From assembly GCF_028765545.1 (NCBI RefSeq), contig NZ_JARACP010000009.1:1-64000 (forward strand): DNA of 64,000 nt. Direction: 5' to 3'. This stretch comes from Aliivibrio sp. S4MY1 (GTDB lineage Bacteria; Pseudomonadota; Gammaproteobacteria; Enterobacterales; Vibrionaceae). Of this stretch, positions 55,889 to 64,000 are shown piece by piece; positions within the stretch are counted from its first letter, which is position 1, and the number at the start of each line of letters is the position of its first letter. Under the pieces are notes generated by a model, which was given only the letters and a program-made list of their open reading frames with translations, ran no database searches and had not been told where the DNA came from. A program made the translations under genes and the position numbers.

Positions 55889-56191
55889 TTATTTTGCCCA
55901 ATCTCGACGTGTTGATGCACTTTCCATCATCAACGCGTATTCAAACATCCCATTACAGCCACGTTGAAAACTCACACGATAGGTTTTGCCTTTATGCTCC
56001 ACAGTGGATTGCTCCTCTATTTTGCTATCGGTGATCATCGCTAAACGCTGCAATCCGTCTTTTTGGCGAGCCTTAACATAAGCGGTAATGACTGAGCTTT
56101 CTTCACTCGGAGAGATCACCGTTTTCTCATCCCCCATAGCCTCTAAAATGGCTTCATAAGCATCCGCTCTGTTTTCATCAAAATCAGACAT
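55889..56191 (-). CDS. Putative head-tail joining protein
   Basis: 100 residues. By position (after the capsid cement protein, before the Z-like gene), length and beta content it fits a lambda FII-type attachment protein, with the segment VEHKGKTYRVSFQRGCNGMFEYALM forming strands. No decisive motif is seen. It starts 12 nt after the cement gene. Confidence 0.45.
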   Translation of the reverse strand: MSDFDENRADAYEAILEAMGDEKTVISPSEESSVITAYVKARQKDGLQRLAMITDSKIEEQSTVEHKGKTYRVSFQRGCNGMFEYALMMESASTRRDWAK

Positions 56192-56203
56192 TACCGCCCC
56201 TTA

Positions 56204-56545
56204 TTACGCCGTTTTAATCTCAGTGATTAAGCCACCCGTTAACAGCACACCACCATCGACGAACACACCAATTGGTTGAATGACTGCGTCCACTTCCGTT
56301 GGCAGCGTTTTTGTAAACTCAACACCATCAAAATACGCAGGTGAGCAATCAAACATCGGATTATCACCGGCTTTAATCGGACCATCGAATAAACCGCGGA
56401 TCATGCAGCTCACCACAACCCCTTCTTTGGCGCTAAAGCTTGGAACAACAAGCAAAGCCCCCACTAAACACGGCTCATCTTTTACAAAACCACCTGCAGG
56501 AGCCGCAATACTGAGTTTGTTTCCATCACATAAATGCATAATCAT
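56204..56545 (-). CDS. Capsid cement protein (DUF2190-like)
   Basis: 113 residues, nearly all beta. It resembles DUF2190 capsid decoration proteins: APAGGFVKDEPCLVGALLVVPSFSAKEGVVVSCMIRGLFDGP. It would bind the outside of the shell after expansion. It directly follows the capsid gene, with a hairpin terminator between them. Confidence 0.7.
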   Translation of the reverse strand: MIMHLCDGNKLSIAAPAGGFVKDEPCLVGALLVVPSFSAKEGVVVSCMIRGLFDGPIKAGDNPMFDCSPAYFDGVEFTKTLPTEVDAVIQPIGVFVDGGVLLTGGLITEIKTA

Positions 56546-56552
56546 TACCTAT

Positions 56553-56576
56553 AAAAAAAGGAGCCCGAAAGCGCCT
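56553..56576 (-). terminator. Internal terminator after the capsid gene
   Basis: On the minus strand an imperfect hairpin AGGCGC...GGGCTCCT with a TTTC-type loop is followed by T7, 20 nt after the capsid-fusion stop. Confidence 0.6.
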
Positions 56577-56595
56577 ATAAATGAACACAACAACC

Positions 56596-58584
56596 TTACT
56601 TAGTCGCTGCAAATGTGCCTTTACATAAACCACGGCGATCAGTCACCTTCGCCACAATGTCATAGGTGATACGCATCTTGGCACCATCAGAGGTAAAGCC
56701 ATCACCCGTCTCCAACCATGGTTCTTCTTGACCATCCAAGAAGCCCATCACTACCGCTTCAAAGTCTTTGGTGGTTAAACCAATCGCACCATTCACCTCC
56801 TTCATGCGACCGGTACTGATCACTTCTTTGAACTTATTGAACGCAGGGTTAAATGCATCCGGCTTACTGGCCGTTGCCAATACCGCTTCAATCATTGGCG
56901 CATGATCGTGACTTGCCAGAATGAATTGGCTTTCTAAATCTAAAACATCACCGCCACTGGTTTCTGTTGTTGCCAGGGCTTTGTGCATCGCAAGAATAAG
57001 CGCTTGATAATCCCCTGCGGTGATCCCCGTTTGATTGTTAGCACCATAAAACACGGAGTCACCATCACTCATCTTTCCTGCAAGGATGGCATTGAAGATC
57101 AACTTATCGGATAAACGACGGCCTGATTGGAAGAACTTACGCGGAATTTTACTCAGCAAGGCAATTTCATCATTGATGATGGCTTGGCGAGTAATGCGGA
57201 ACTCACGACCAAAGGTTGCCAGTTGAATTTTCTCGCCGGTTCCTTTGATTAGGGCTTGTTTGTATTCACCATCTTCCTGAATACCCATTAGATCAGGTGC
57301 ATCATTGATGGTGATAAGTTCGGTTTCTTTAAAGTTAGGTAAATGCTCAGTACTTGCAAATTGACGCCACAACGGCGCTTTTACCTTCACTTCATCACGA
57401 ATAACCGTTCTTACCCCTTCGGTTAAAATCTCAGAGAAATCACTGGTATTAAACGCTCGGGCCACCAAATCTTGCTTACTTAGCCCTTTACCTTCATTAC
57501 CTAATGACGCTTTTGCCATGTTAAGCAATGAATCACTTGAGAATGAGTTATCCTTCTCAACCGTTTCAGTGCCTAAACGCGCATTTAAGGCGTTTTGTAA
57601 TTCCGCTTTGATGTGATTGCCATTACCTGCATGAATGTGGGTTGGTGTTAGATTTGAAGGCGTTGGGGTTTCTTTGCCAGTCGCACTTTGTTGACCAATG
57701 GCAGCAAGGATCTGAGCCGCTGCATTGGCTTCATCACACTCCATGTCATTAAGCATTGAATTGAGTAATTCGTCTTTCACTTTATGTTGAGCGCACAGCC
57801 CACGAATGGCCGCTTGGCGTTGGTTTTCTTTCTTTACTGCATTTTGCAGATCTTCATTTGGTTTTGGCATAGTACTTACCTGTTTGGGCTCTTGGGTAGA
57901 GGGTGGAATTGAATTAGATAACGGCTCAGCGTTTGGTTTTGGCTCCGCTGATATGGCGTTTAACAGTGCATCTGGCGTATGTTTAAACGCGCTCAATGCT
58001 TCTTTTTTAATGCCATCAAAGCAGTTGGTTAAATTAACGGGGTCAATGACTTCGTCCACCAAGCCAAACGCGAGCGCTTCGTCTGCGGTAAACCACGTTT
58101 CTTTTGCCATTGCCGCCAATATGTCTTCATTTGATTGGCCTGTCTTTTCAACATACGCATCCGCAATGGTTTGTTTGGCGTTCTTAATCTGAGTGAGTGC
58201 GCTTTCAAGTTCTTTCTCTCCTCCCCATGCCCCAATCGATGGGTCGTGGATCATAAAGCTGGCGTTCTCTGGCATCTGAATATGATCACACGCCATCAAG
58301 AAATACGTCGCAATGGACGCCGCGAGTCCATCCACAACCCCTATGGTTTTTCCTTTGTGTGCCTTAATGGCGTTAAACATGGCTAAGCCTTCATAGACTG
58401 AGCCTCCAAAGCTTTTCACATGAAAAACGACGTCTTGAGTGCCAACCGATTGAAGCGCTCGAATTAAATCAATCGCCTCAATGTCATAGCTCCCAATGTC
58501 GCCGTGTATCCAGACTTTCACTGGCTCTGCGTCACCCTGGCTCTTTAACGTAAACCACGATTTAGCGTTGCTTTCCTTTGGCAT
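56596..58584 (-). CDS. ClpP-like protease fused to major capsid protein
   Basis: 662 residues. Residues 1-200 are a ClpP-type prohead protease: VWIHGDIGSYDIEAIDLIRAL, FGGSVYEGLAMFNAIK, nucleophile Ser in GLAASIATYF (S90), and His in MIHDPSIGAWG (H113). A Pro/Gln-rich linker (about 215-330, including PPSTQEPKQVSTMPKP) probably works as scaffold and cleavage zone. Residues about 350-662 are the HK97-fold major capsid (FGREFRITRQAIINDEIALLSKIPRKF). Self-cleavage would release the capsid protein. ATG 58584 overlaps the portal end by 23 bp. Confidence 0.88.
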   Translation of the reverse strand: MPKESNAKSWFTLKSQGDAEPVKVWIHGDIGSYDIEAIDLIRALQSVGTQDVVFHVKSFGGSVYEGLAMFNAIKAHKGKTIGVVDGLAASIATYFLMACDHIQMPENASFMIHDPSIGAWGGEKELESALTQIKNAKQTIADAYVEKTGQSNEDILAAMAKETWFTADEALAFGLVDEVIDPVNLTNCFDGIKKEALSAFKHTPDALLNAISAEPKPNAEPLSNSIPPSTQEPKQVSTMPKPNEDLQNAVKKENQRQAAIRGLCAQHKVKDELLNSMLNDMECDEANAAAQILAAIGQQSATGKETPTPSNLTPTHIHAGNGNHIKAELQNALNARLGTETVEKDNSFSSDSLLNMAKASLGNEGKGLSKQDLVARAFNTSDFSEILTEGVRTVIRDEVKVKAPLWRQFASTEHLPNFKETELITINDAPDLMGIQEDGEYKQALIKGTGEKIQLATFGREFRITRQAIINDEIALLSKIPRKFFQSGRRLSDKLIFNAILAGKMSDGDSVFYGANNQTGITAGDYQALILAMHKALATTETSGGDVLDLESQFILASHDHAPMIEAVLATASKPDAFNPAFNKFKEVISTGRMKEVNGAIGLTTKDFEAVVMGFLDGQEEPWLETGDGFTSDGAKMRITYDIVAKVTDRRGLCKGTFAATK

Positions 58585-60040
58585 TATTAACCTCTTTGTT
58601 TGAGTTAGATGAAATCAAGCTATGAGCAGGATCGGATGTGCTGACAATATTCATCTCATTGAGCTGCTTACGCTCCGATTGCACTTCAAGGCGCGTTGCC
58701 AGTGGGCTGATGTTCCGCTCACGTTGTGCCTGGCTTAATGAAAACAGCGATAAGCGAGTGCCTTTTTCAATTCCTGCCATTTCTCTTGTTGGGTCAATCC
58801 ACGGCATCACCGGTGCTTGGTAAATCGCATTAAAAATGGAAGTTTTATCCACGCCTTTTGGCACATTCACTTCACCAGAAAGGATTGCCATATTGAGCGC
58901 ATGACGGTATTGAGGACGGGTCCAATTAAGAATGAACTTACGTTGAAGCACTCGATAACGTGAATAGCTATCGACCAGCTCTTGTCGCTGCGATGAATAA
59001 CTGCCGTTGCTGTAATCTCGGGTTACGCTTGAGTTATTCACACCGGCACCAGAGCTTGCTAAACGAAGTTGAGCATCACGAAATGGCGAGCTCATCGCTT
59101 CTTTGCGGTTACTCTCCACCATGCCAGCGTCTTCACCAGGTGAAAGCTCAAAGCTATTACCCATGCCAAGGAACATGTCACCATCACGCTCTAGTGATTC
59201 ATCACCGCCCACCTCACGTTTAATGAAGTAGGTAAAGCGACTGGCAATTTGTGCGCTGACTCGTTCGGATTGATCGTAATCGTCAATGTCATCAATTAAA
59301 TCGACAATCGAGTGAAGCAATGAAATGCCACGGTTTTGATGAAACCGCCGTGAGAACTTCAAATGCACCATAAAGAACGCATCGATTTCGACAAACTCAA
59401 ACCCATGCGCGTCTTGTTGAATGAGATAGCTGATGGCTTGGCCTAACTTGTTGCGCTTAATCCCCTCTAACACGCCATTTTCAGGCTCATTAATTCGATG
59501 AGGAATAAAATCAGGCTCAAACGGCTGAATGGCAAACGGTGTATTGGTTGGGTATAACAGATCTTTATGCTTACCCATGTATAAACGACCAAACACTTCA
59601 CCATCACGCAGCCAAGTTCGACACGCTAACCACTCGGTTTCACTTCGAGAATGCTCAGCATCGATGTTTTGATTGAGTGAAAACAGCTCTAACCATTTAC
59701 TGATGGCTTGAGCAAACTCAGTGTGTACCTCTCCTTTCATATCGAGTGGTTGTGGTTCAATCATGATCCCATTAGGACCAATGACGTTAGAGCAGAGCTC
59801 ATCCAAAATACCTGTCACTAACGGATTGTTTTCATCCATGTGACGAACACGCTCACGCACCGCTTTAGCGCCACGATTGACGCTATTAGCAGAGCCGGAT
59901 GATTTCTTATTAGGTCGCTTGGTATGAGGATTACTAGGGAGTGAGGCGTTGTATTTGTTAAGAAGCTTTCTGTCGTATTGCCGTTGAAGTCCAGATTTCG
60001 GGTGAAAGTATTCCACTATTTTATCGATAAAATTACTCAA
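58562..60040 (-). CDS. Portal protein (lambda gpB family)
   Basis: 492 residues. Stretches typical of lambda-family portals are RVRHMDENNPLVTGILDELCSNVIGPNGI, EWLACRTWLRDGEVFGRLYMG, and RRFHQNRGISLLHSIVDLIDDIDDYDQSERVSAQIAS. Twelve copies form the DNA gate. It overlaps gpW by 8 bp and the capsid fusion by 23 bp. Confidence 0.92.
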   Translation of the reverse strand: MSNFIDKIVEYFHPKSGLQRQYDRKLLNKYNASLPSNPHTKRPNKKSSGSANSVNRGAKAVRERVRHMDENNPLVTGILDELCSNVIGPNGIMIEPQPLDMKGEVHTEFAQAISKWLELFSLNQNIDAEHSRSETEWLACRTWLRDGEVFGRLYMGKHKDLLYPTNTPFAIQPFEPDFIPHRINEPENGVLEGIKRNKLGQAISYLIQQDAHGFEFVEIDAFFMVHLKFSRRFHQNRGISLLHSIVDLIDDIDDYDQSERVSAQIASRFTYFIKREVGGDESLERDGDMFLGMGNSFELSPGEDAGMVESNRKEAMSSPFRDAQLRLASSGAGVNNSSVTRDYSNGSYSSQRQELVDSYSRYRVLQRKFILNWTRPQYRHALNMAILSGEVNVPKGVDKTSIFNAIYQAPVMPWIDPTREMAGIEKGTRLSLFSLSQAQRERNISPLATRLEVQSERKQLNEMNIVSTSDPAHSLISSNSNKEVNNAKGKQR

Positions 60041-60251
60041 GATAATTTCTCCGTATCATGGAGCGACGACCACCTTGCCGAGAGCGATTCAATTGCCCTT
60101 CAAGACGCAAGATCTCAGCACGAACGTGGGCTAAATTGGCTCGAGTTAACTTCTCCCCATCCGCCGTTTCAACCGCTTGGCCTTTTAATATCTTGCGCTC
60201 AGCGTCGTAATACCACGACAAACGCTCTTGGGTTGTTGGTGTTGTTATCAT
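60033..60251 (-). CDS. gpW-like head-tail joining protein
   Basis: 72 residues (lambda gpW is 68). It starts MITTPTTQERLSWYYDAERKILKG and ends with a basic tail. It sits between the large terminase and the portal, the gpW place. It overlaps both neighbours by 4 and 8 bp. Confidence 0.75.
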   Translation of the reverse strand: MITTPTTQERLSWYYDAERKILKGQAVETADGEKLTRANLAHVRAEILRLEGQLNRSRQGGRRSMIRRNYLE

Positions 60252-62338
60252 CCGTAAATTCCTTTTGAGTGTTTGTAACGACGTTTAGGTTTACGAACAA
60301 ACTCATGCTGCTCGATTGAATCACACACATTGCTGTTAAATTGCCATTCGGCGGCCCACGCCGGTGGATTATCCCAATTGATACTGTCACCGCCTTTGTA
60401 ATGCATACCGGCTTCGGCGTAGTTACATAAATCAAAGGATTCGTTTCTCACCTTGGGTGGACATTCCCACAGCCCTTTTTCATTAACAAATTCGGCGGTC
60501 AGCTCATCAAACCATGAACGTTCAGCCCAGGCAGGAAGATGAAAGAAACGCGCCCCAAACTCTTCACGCTCATAGCTGGATGAGACACGGTTTTTTAATC
60601 GGTTGGTGTTGAGCAGCAATAACGGAATTTCACCGTGAGCGTGTTGGCTTCGCTCATCAGGGAAGCTTTCTTTGACCAAGTCTTTTTGGTTGTGGCTTGA
60701 GCCTTTAACTAATCGAAATAAGTGTTCAAGACGTTTGTGTTTTAAGCGCTTAAAGAACTGATAAGACAACTCCGTCACACTGGTGGCTTTACCGTCTTTC
60801 TCAGCACCCGAACCGCCAGAATCACACAAGGTTAAAACAGGCTTCATGCTGCGCCCTGACTCATCCGCCAAGGGATAGGTTTTTGCGATGACTTGGTCAA
60901 TCAACAAATCCCAATCTTCGGCATAGATAGCGGGGTTAATGCGATCACCATTTCGATGTGGGTTCATGACGATTTCAAAGCGATCAATGATCCAACGTTG
61001 CAGCCCTTCACCAAACACTTGCGCTTGAACAATGAAACGAGGGTTTGATTTACCCCCTTGAACATCGATAGACATGATTAAGAAGCGCCCACCATAAGGA
61101 ATAATCCCTCGAGGGTAACTGCTGGCACGCTCCATCAATTCATGAGCACCAATCTCAAAGCCACGGCCTTGTATGATGTAAGGACGGCCAATATTGACGT
61201 TCATGAAACTTTTCAGTGACTCTTCATCACCAGAATTATTATATAGCTCCTCTGCATTTAAAAAACGATACACCAACTTATCCCAGCTCGCATAGGCTGC
61301 AATGATGCCTTCAAACCAAAACGTTGCCCATTTGGATTTACGTATTTTGTTTTCGTCCGCAACCACTTCACCAAACTGGTTCACTTCCCCTTCACGGAAC
61401 CATTTTCCATCCAGATTTAATGCTCGTTTTTTATTTTCAGTGATCACATGACTGCATCGCGGACATTCAACATACGCCGTTTTTGCCGCCTCTTGGAAAT
61501 CCTCTAACGGCTCCCATTTCAACACTTCAAAATGCGGTAAAAAATACGCTTCGCAATCAGGACAGCACCAATAAAAACGACGTCTATCCCCTTGGTTATA
61601 CAACTCAGCAATACCGCCACAAGGTTGTGCTTCATGCGGTTTTAAATCCTCAGCACGTTTTGGCATACGAACCACACGACCAGGAGAGCTTTCAGCCATC
61701 GCCATGCCAGAGCTTTTGGCATTCTGAACACGCATTAACATGAGCTGAAACTTTGAACCTTCTTCACCAACAGAATCGTCTCCACGATCATAATCGGTGC
61801 AACCGGCATAACGATACGTTGCGGCAGATAAACTGGTTTCGGTTGCGGAATCTAACTTCAAATTCATGCCGTTTTTAAAGCGTTTATGAGCAATATTGTC
61901 GTCAGCCTTTCGCCCTGTTCGTAACTTTGCAATCTCTTCAGTCGCTGAAAAACAGCGAGCCAAATCAACCTTACTCATTTCATTGGCTTTTGTTTTGGTA
62001 CTGTAGATCAGCAACATGTCACCTGGCGCTTGAGTAATGGCATAATTCACCCACCCTTCAATCATGGCTTTGGTTTTGCCCGAACGTGCAGGGCCAACCA
62101 CAATCACCGCTTCATAGATACGACGAGGCAAGCAATTCATGGGCTCACGCATATAAGGCGCTTGAGAAGACATGAATTTAGTAATATCGATACCATCTGA
62201 CACCCACAACCCATGATCTGCCGCTTCAACGGGCGTTTTATCTGCTGGTAAACAAAGATACGCTAGGGACTTTCTTATTGCTTCGGCATCTGCGAACACC
62301 ACACCTAATTTAGGATGGAACGGAGGAAACTTCATCAC
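60248..62338 (-). CDS. Terminase large subunit (GpA family)
   Basis: 696 residues, GpA-family length. The ATPase Walker A is VVGPARSGKTKAMIEGW (about 76-92). A nuclease domain lies in the second half with acidic residues in IMSIDVQGG and VLTLCDSGGSG. It packages DNA into proheads, and the GpA type suggests cos-like cohesive-end cutting. It overlaps the small subunit by 29 bp. Confidence 0.93.
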   Translation of the reverse strand: MMKFPPFHPKLGVVFADAEAIRKSLAYLCLPADKTPVEAADHGLWVSDGIDITKFMSSQAPYMREPMNCLPRRIYEAVIVVGPARSGKTKAMIEGWVNYAITQAPGDMLLIYSTKTKANEMSKVDLARCFSATEEIAKLRTGRKADDNIAHKRFKNGMNLKLDSATETSLSAATYRYAGCTDYDRGDDSVGEEGSKFQLMLMRVQNAKSSGMAMAESSPGRVVRMPKRAEDLKPHEAQPCGGIAELYNQGDRRRFYWCCPDCEAYFLPHFEVLKWEPLEDFQEAAKTAYVECPRCSHVITENKKRALNLDGKWFREGEVNQFGEVVADENKIRKSKWATFWFEGIIAAYASWDKLVYRFLNAEELYNNSGDEESLKSFMNVNIGRPYIIQGRGFEIGAHELMERASSYPRGIIPYGGRFLIMSIDVQGGKSNPRFIVQAQVFGEGLQRWIIDRFEIVMNPHRNGDRINPAIYAEDWDLLIDQVIAKTYPLADESGRSMKPVLTLCDSGGSGAEKDGKATSVTELSYQFFKRLKHKRLEHLFRLVKGSSHNQKDLVKESFPDERSQHAHGEIPLLLLNTNRLKNRVSSSYEREEFGARFFHLPAWAERSWFDELTAEFVNEKGLWECPPKVRNESFDLCNYAEAGMHYKGGDSINWDNPPAWAAEWQFNSNVCDSIEQHEFVRKPKRRYKHSKGIYG

Positions 62339-62786
62339 ACACCTGCTTTAAGTCTTTATTAAACAAATCTTCTAACAGCTCTAACTCTTCAGGCTGAGCG
62401 TTAGGGATGGCGGTTTCAATCCGTGTAATGGCGTTAACCGCAAAGGTTTTCATTGAAGCAATCACCAAACCCAACTGACTTTCCATCTCAGGGGTTGCCA
62501 CTAATTGCAAAGCGTCTTGTTGTAGACTTAGCTTTTCACGCTCAGCCTGAACAAACGCACGAAGCTCAGCGGCGGTTTTAAACCCCATTAGATCAGGTGC
62601 ATCGGTTTCTTTCATTGGGGCTTTGCATAAATACGGAGCCACTTGAATGATGTCATACAGTGGCGTATTGCCTTTATTGGCGATGGGCTCGATACCGGCT
62701 TGTTTTAGTTTCTTGCGTATGGTTGAACGATGATAATTAAACCCTTCAAGCTCAGAGAGATTCCACAGACGTTTTTCATTATTCAT
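62310..62786 (-). CDS. Terminase small subunit (DUF1441/Nu1-like)
   Basis: 158 residues. An N-terminal helix-turn-helix reads NLSELEGFNYHRSTIRKKLKQAGIEPI, and the C-terminus has helices that would bind the large subunit (LELLEDLFNKDLKQVC). It recognises the packaging site. It lies 6 nt after Rz1 and overlaps the large subunit gene. Confidence 0.8.
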   Translation of the reverse strand: MNNEKRLWNLSELEGFNYHRSTIRKKLKQAGIEPIANKGNTPLYDIIQVAPYLCKAPMKETDAPDLMGFKTAAELRAFVQAEREKLSLQQDALQLVATPEMESQLGLVIASMKTFAVNAITRIETAIPNAQPEELELLEDLFNKDLKQVCDEVSSVPS

Positions 62787-62792
62787 AAAGCC

Positions 62793-63056
62793 TCACTGAG
62801 TCGAGTCCTCACCGTATCCATAAAAGCGGCGTAAATGCTGAATTTGATTCGCACACAAGCGCCACGCTTCTAACCAAACAGGATCACGTAATACCGCTTC
62901 ACCGTAAGTTTTAGGTGGTGATGTAAATGGAATTTGGCATTGAACAAGATAAGCGGATGGCGGAACAATCAAACGGTCTTGATACTCAGTTACCACCTGT
63001 TTGGTAGTACAGCCACTTATCAGCATTAGGGATAGGCACATCACGACAAGTTTCAT
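62793..63056 (-). CDS. Rz1-like outer-membrane spanin lipoprotein
   Basis: 87 residues. A lipoprotein signal ends in LMLISGC (lipobox, Cys at residue 16). It is Pro-rich (VPPSAYL...PFTSPPKTYGE), as expected for a Rz1-type o-spanin. Its 5' end overlaps the Rz gene by 71 bp in another frame. With Rz it fuses the two membranes at the last step of lysis. Confidence 0.8.
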   Translation of the reverse strand: MKLVVMCLSLMLISGCTTKQVVTEYQDRLIVPPSAYLVQCQIPFTSPPKTYGEAVLRDPVWLEAWRLCANQIQHLRRFYGYGEDSTQ

Positions 63057-63354
63057 GCTTAATCACCTCTTTAATCACGGTTATCGTTTGGATGGTTTGT
63101 TGTTTTTGTTTGGAATGCTCAAGCGCCAATGCATCAGCGGCCATTTGAGCTTGTTTGATTTCTTGGTTTAAGTCACTAATGGTTAAGGCCAACGACAGAT
63201 TCTTGGTTGCTGTATCTAGCAACTTGTTTTCAAGCTTGCCGTTGTGGATCGCTTGGCTCTCGATCACATCAAATAAGTAAGCAATAGAAAGCCCACAAGC
63301 GAGTAATAAGCCAGAAGACAAATACAACGCCACGTTCTTGATTGAAAATGCCAT
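62986..63354 (-). CDS. Rz-like inner-membrane spanin
   Basis: 122 residues. There is one N-terminal membrane helix (about 7-29, VALYLSSGLLLACGLSIAYLF), then a periplasmic coiled coil (about 33-95) and a C-terminal segment ending WLYYQTGGN. It starts 1 nt after the endolysin stop. It pairs with the overlapping Rz1. Confidence 0.82.
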   Translation of the reverse strand: MAFSIKNVALYLSSGLLLACGLSIAYLFDVIESQAIHNGKLENKLLDTATKNLSLALTISDLNQEIKQAQMAADALALEHSKQKQQTIQTITVIKEVIKHETCRDVPIPNADKWLYYQTGGN

Positions 63355-63355
63355 A

Positions 63356-63883
63356 TCACCACCCGTTTAAACACGCTTGTTGTTCTATGTGACGACGCTT
63401 GACGATGCCAGCGCAATTGCTTTCTTTTACTCGACAATCTTTGCCATCGACATACACCCAACGAAGCAACTCGTTGCACGCGCCGGTGATGTCGTTTTGA
63501 TTGAATTTTTTAAGCAGTGTTGAACGTTGGAAGTTGTCAGCACCAAGGTTAAACACAAAGCTCACCATCACATCGTATTGAGCTTGGGTAACATCAACAC
63601 TGAGCGCGTTGTTTACAATGGTTTCTGCAGAGGAAATGTCGTTTACAAAATGGATCGCAATATCTTGGTTTGAAAGTTCAGTATTGGGGTTTACTGATTT
63701 GGTGTGGCCTACCCCGACAGTCCATACATTGGCACTGCATTGGTAGGCCTGTGTTCGGCAGCCCTCCAAATTTGCGATATGCGATAAACCTTGTTCGCTG
63801 GTCGCCAAATTGGAGTCAATGCCAAAGACAACGCCCAGTATGACGCCCACTGAACAAATGGCTTTAGTCGCTAATCTCTTCAT
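63356..63883 (-). CDS. Phage endolysin, GH24 lysozyme with SAR-like N-terminus
   Basis: 175 residues. A hydrophobic N-terminal segment (about 8-22, AICSVGVILGVVFG) may act as a signal-arrest-release anchor. The catalytic Glu is in NLEGCRTQAY (E40), and the Thr is in WTVGVGHT (T55). The usual Asp between them is not obvious, being replaced by a QCSAN stretch; I recall related SAR lysozymes with a similar change. It cuts glycan strands of peptidoglycan. It overlaps the holin gene by 20 bp. Confidence 0.85.
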   Translation of the reverse strand: MKRLATKAICSVGVILGVVFGIDSNLATSEQGLSHIANLEGCRTQAYQCSANVWTVGVGHTKSVNPNTELSNQDIAIHFVNDISSAETIVNNALSVDVTQAQYDVMVSFVFNLGADNFQRSTLLKKFNQNDITGACNELLRWVYVDGKDCRVKESNCAGIVKRRHIEQQACLNGW

Positions 63884-64000
63884 ATAATTTCTCGCTGATG
63901 GGACGTTTGCGAATTTCTTCGAGCATTTTCTTTTTGTAGTAACGATTCACTAAAGCGGTAAACACGACACATACCCCGCCAATGATGCTCATCCAATCTT
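63864..64000 (-). CDS. Holin (partial, N-terminus outside the window)
   Basis: The last 44 residues are visible: SIIGGVCVVFTALVNRYYKK gives one membrane helix followed by a charged cytoplasmic tail ending SEKLYEEISD. Place (directly before the endolysin), size and pattern fit a phage holin. The gene continues beyond the right edge. Confidence 0.6.
   Translation of the reverse strand, partial: DWMSIIGGVCVVFTALVNRYYKKKMLEEIRKRPISEKLYEEISD

Larger units (their letters stand above)
39250..64000. mobile_element. Prophage with lambda-like head and P2-like contractile tail (left part)
   Basis: A run of phage genes from a methyltransferase and a tyrosine integrase to lysis genes, all but the first on the minus strand, with head, baseplate, tail and lysis modules complete. 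The left boundary is placed only by the change from thrS to phage genes; I could not identify attL. The right end lies beyond the window. Base composition appears richer in GC than the neighbouring housekeeping genes, judged by eye. The mix of gpA/portal/ClpP-capsid head genes with gpV/W/J/I-FI/FII tail genes recalls VHML-type Vibrio phages. Confidence 0.9.

Overview
The window reads as chromosomal DNA of a marine Vibrionaceae bacterium. I infer the Aliivibrio fischeri/logei group from the low-GC housekeeping genes, the complete Vibrio-type heme utilisation locus (hutA, hutZXW, tonB-exbBD-hutBCD), and a VgrG/VasW/VasX type VI secretion module. Nearly everything is protein-coding. The only RNA gene seen is one tRNA-Val(GAC).

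1-8.4 kb is a conserved backbone: elbB, tRNA-Val, a two-Cache diguanylate cyclase, a CvfB-like S1 protein, an uncharacterised membrane protein, a stand-alone relic of the PEP-synthase C-terminal barrel, aroH (DAHP synthase) and yajQ. 8.4-15.8 kb carries an M3 oligopeptidase, astE, ihfA, pheT and pheS, all leftward. 16.0-34.1 kb is the heme region: a Fur-box-controlled heme receptor (16069-18267), then a leftward T6SS module (vgrG, DUF4123 chaperone, VasX-like pore-forming effector, three TsiV2-like immunity paralogues), then hutW-hutX-hutZ leftward and tonB-exbB-exbD-hutB-hutC-hutD rightward from one shared Fur-controlled divergent promoter. A ferric-reductase-like flavocytochrome follows. 35.7-38.9 kb is the thrS-infC-rpmI-rplT operon, with infC starting at ATT and a thrS operator that mimics a tRNA-Thr anticodon arm. 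In E. coli this operon continues directly into pheS-pheT-ihfA. Here the two halves keep order and strand but lie about 20 kb apart.

From about 39.2 kb to the right edge there is a prophage that continues past the window. Its left arm has a DNA methyltransferase, a small membrane protein, a winged-helix protein and a tyrosine integrase. The rest is one leftward late region. Read in transcription order it is: holin (partial), endolysin, Rz, Rz1, terminase small and large subunits, gpW, portal, ClpP-protease/major-capsid fusion, cement protein, head-tail and tail-completion proteins, baseplate V/W/J/I, tail fibre, sheath, tube, tail assembly chaperone with a -1 frameshift, tape measure, U, X and D. 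The head module is lambda-like and the contractile tail is P2-like, a combination I associate with the VHML group of Vibrio phages. Repressor, replication genes and right attachment site are not in view.

Points most worth a second look: the VasX module with three tandem, mosaic immunity genes placed inside the heme locus; the degenerate PEP-synthase barrel beside a PEP-consuming enzyme; the T TTT TTT frameshift site in the tail chaperone; the thrS anticodon mimic; and a near-perfect LexA operator at the thrS/prophage junction.
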